Shown here: positions 5,026-5,223 of the stretch, piece by piece
Layout: every line of letters begins with the position of its first letter
Position numbering within the stretch: position 1 is the first letter of the stretch
NCBI GenBank assembly: GCA_900321845.1
Contig: ONXT01000138.1
Coordinates: forward strand, 1-5,223
DNA from: an uncultured Bacteroidales bacterium
GTDB taxonomy: Bacteria; Bacteroidota; Bacteroidia; Bacteroidales; WCHB1-69
Direction of reading: 5' to 3'
DNA: 5,223 bases
The notes under the pieces: model-generated
Seen by the model: the letters and a program-made list of their open reading frames with translations, nothing else
What the model was told of the DNA's origin: nothing
Database searches by the model: none
Made by a program: the position numbers and the translations under genes

Positions 5026-5223
5026 TAGCGGATTGTGGTCGTTTCACCAATCCAGCCGCCAACGCGGTAGGTTTGACCTTTGCTGTAGCCCTTTTGGAAT
5101 ACAACTGCTCCATCGGGGAATTTGAGGCGGCTTCTTCTCTTAGCCACGTCGTTGGCCAGGGAGGGGTCAACGGCAACGGCTTTGTTGTATTTGTCAACGG
5201 CGGCCCAGTTTTGAGCTCCCGGG
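5025..5223 (-). CDS. Tetratricopeptide-repeat (TPR) protein, C-terminal 65 residues; 5' end off window
   Basis: The frame is open from the right edge and ends with TAA at 5027-5025. The visible part has the tail of a TPR-like helix pair (NWAAVDKYNKAVAVDPSLAND). This is followed by a non-helical C-terminal module rich in Gly and aromatic residues (FPDGAVVFQKGYSKGQTYRV, then GGWIGETTTIR), which I recognise from memory as the tail of TPR proteins encoded next to lptC in Bacteroidales. A conserved envelope role is inferred from the pairing; no enzymatic function can be assigned. The stop codon overlaps the lptC-like ATG by one base, making the two genes one operon. The longer overlapping frame starting at 5197 on the same strand is a shadow of this gene. 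Confidence 0.8.
   Translation of the reverse strand, partial: PGAQNWAAVDKYNKAVAVDPSLANDVAKRRSRLKFPDGAVVFQKGYSKGQTYRVGGWIGETTTIR

Overview
This window is most likely from the chromosome of a gut-type Bacteroidales bacterium (Bacteroides, Parabacteroides or a relative). The evidence is the set of gene families and the promoters. The families are a GH92 mannosidase with Bacteroidetes-style accessory domains, a lipoprotein form of LptC behind a TPR protein, and a GYF_2-PrsW membrane protease. Three promoter elements fit the Bacteroidetes -7 consensus TAnnTTTG, and Shine-Dalgarno sequences are scarce. G+C is roughly half by eye. The genus cannot be fixed from sequence alone.

Layout. Positions 1-1146 (+) hold the 3' part of a GH92 alpha-mannosidase gene whose start lies off the left edge. 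Converging on it with only 3 bp between stop codons is a 349-aa PrsW-family membrane protease with a GYF_2-like N-terminus (1150-2199, -). Its start faces a DMT/EamA transporter (2284-3216, +) across an 84-bp region containing a perfect 21-bp inverted repeat. Each repeat arm carries a -7 promoter element firing outward. The transporter is followed after 38 bp by a low-molecular-weight protein tyrosine phosphatase (3255-3740, +), probably in the same transcript. Next is an AbiEi-type antitoxin-like gene with its own -7 element and almost no leader (3823-4458, +), with no partner toxin in the window. It converges on, and overlaps by 6 bp, an lptC-like lipoprotein gene (4453-5025, -). That gene is coupled by a TAATG overlap to an upstream TPR protein gene that runs off the right edge (5025-5223, -).

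How the genes relate. The TPR-lptC pair is a cell-envelope operon, with LptC serving lipopolysaccharide export. The protease and transporter are divergent genes under near-identical, mutually overlapping core promoters. The mannosidase is probably an envelope or secreted glycan-degrading enzyme and looks functionally unrelated to its neighbour. All genes of more than trivial length belong to recognisable families. No rRNA, tRNA, CRISPR array, insertion sequence or phage gene was seen, and there is no gene-free stretch over 300 bp.

I did not find a convincing undescribed multi-gene system. The points most worth a second look are the palindromic divergent promoter, the GYF_2-PrsW fusion, the solitary AbiEi-like gene, and an apparent surface-export signal on the LptC lipoprotein.
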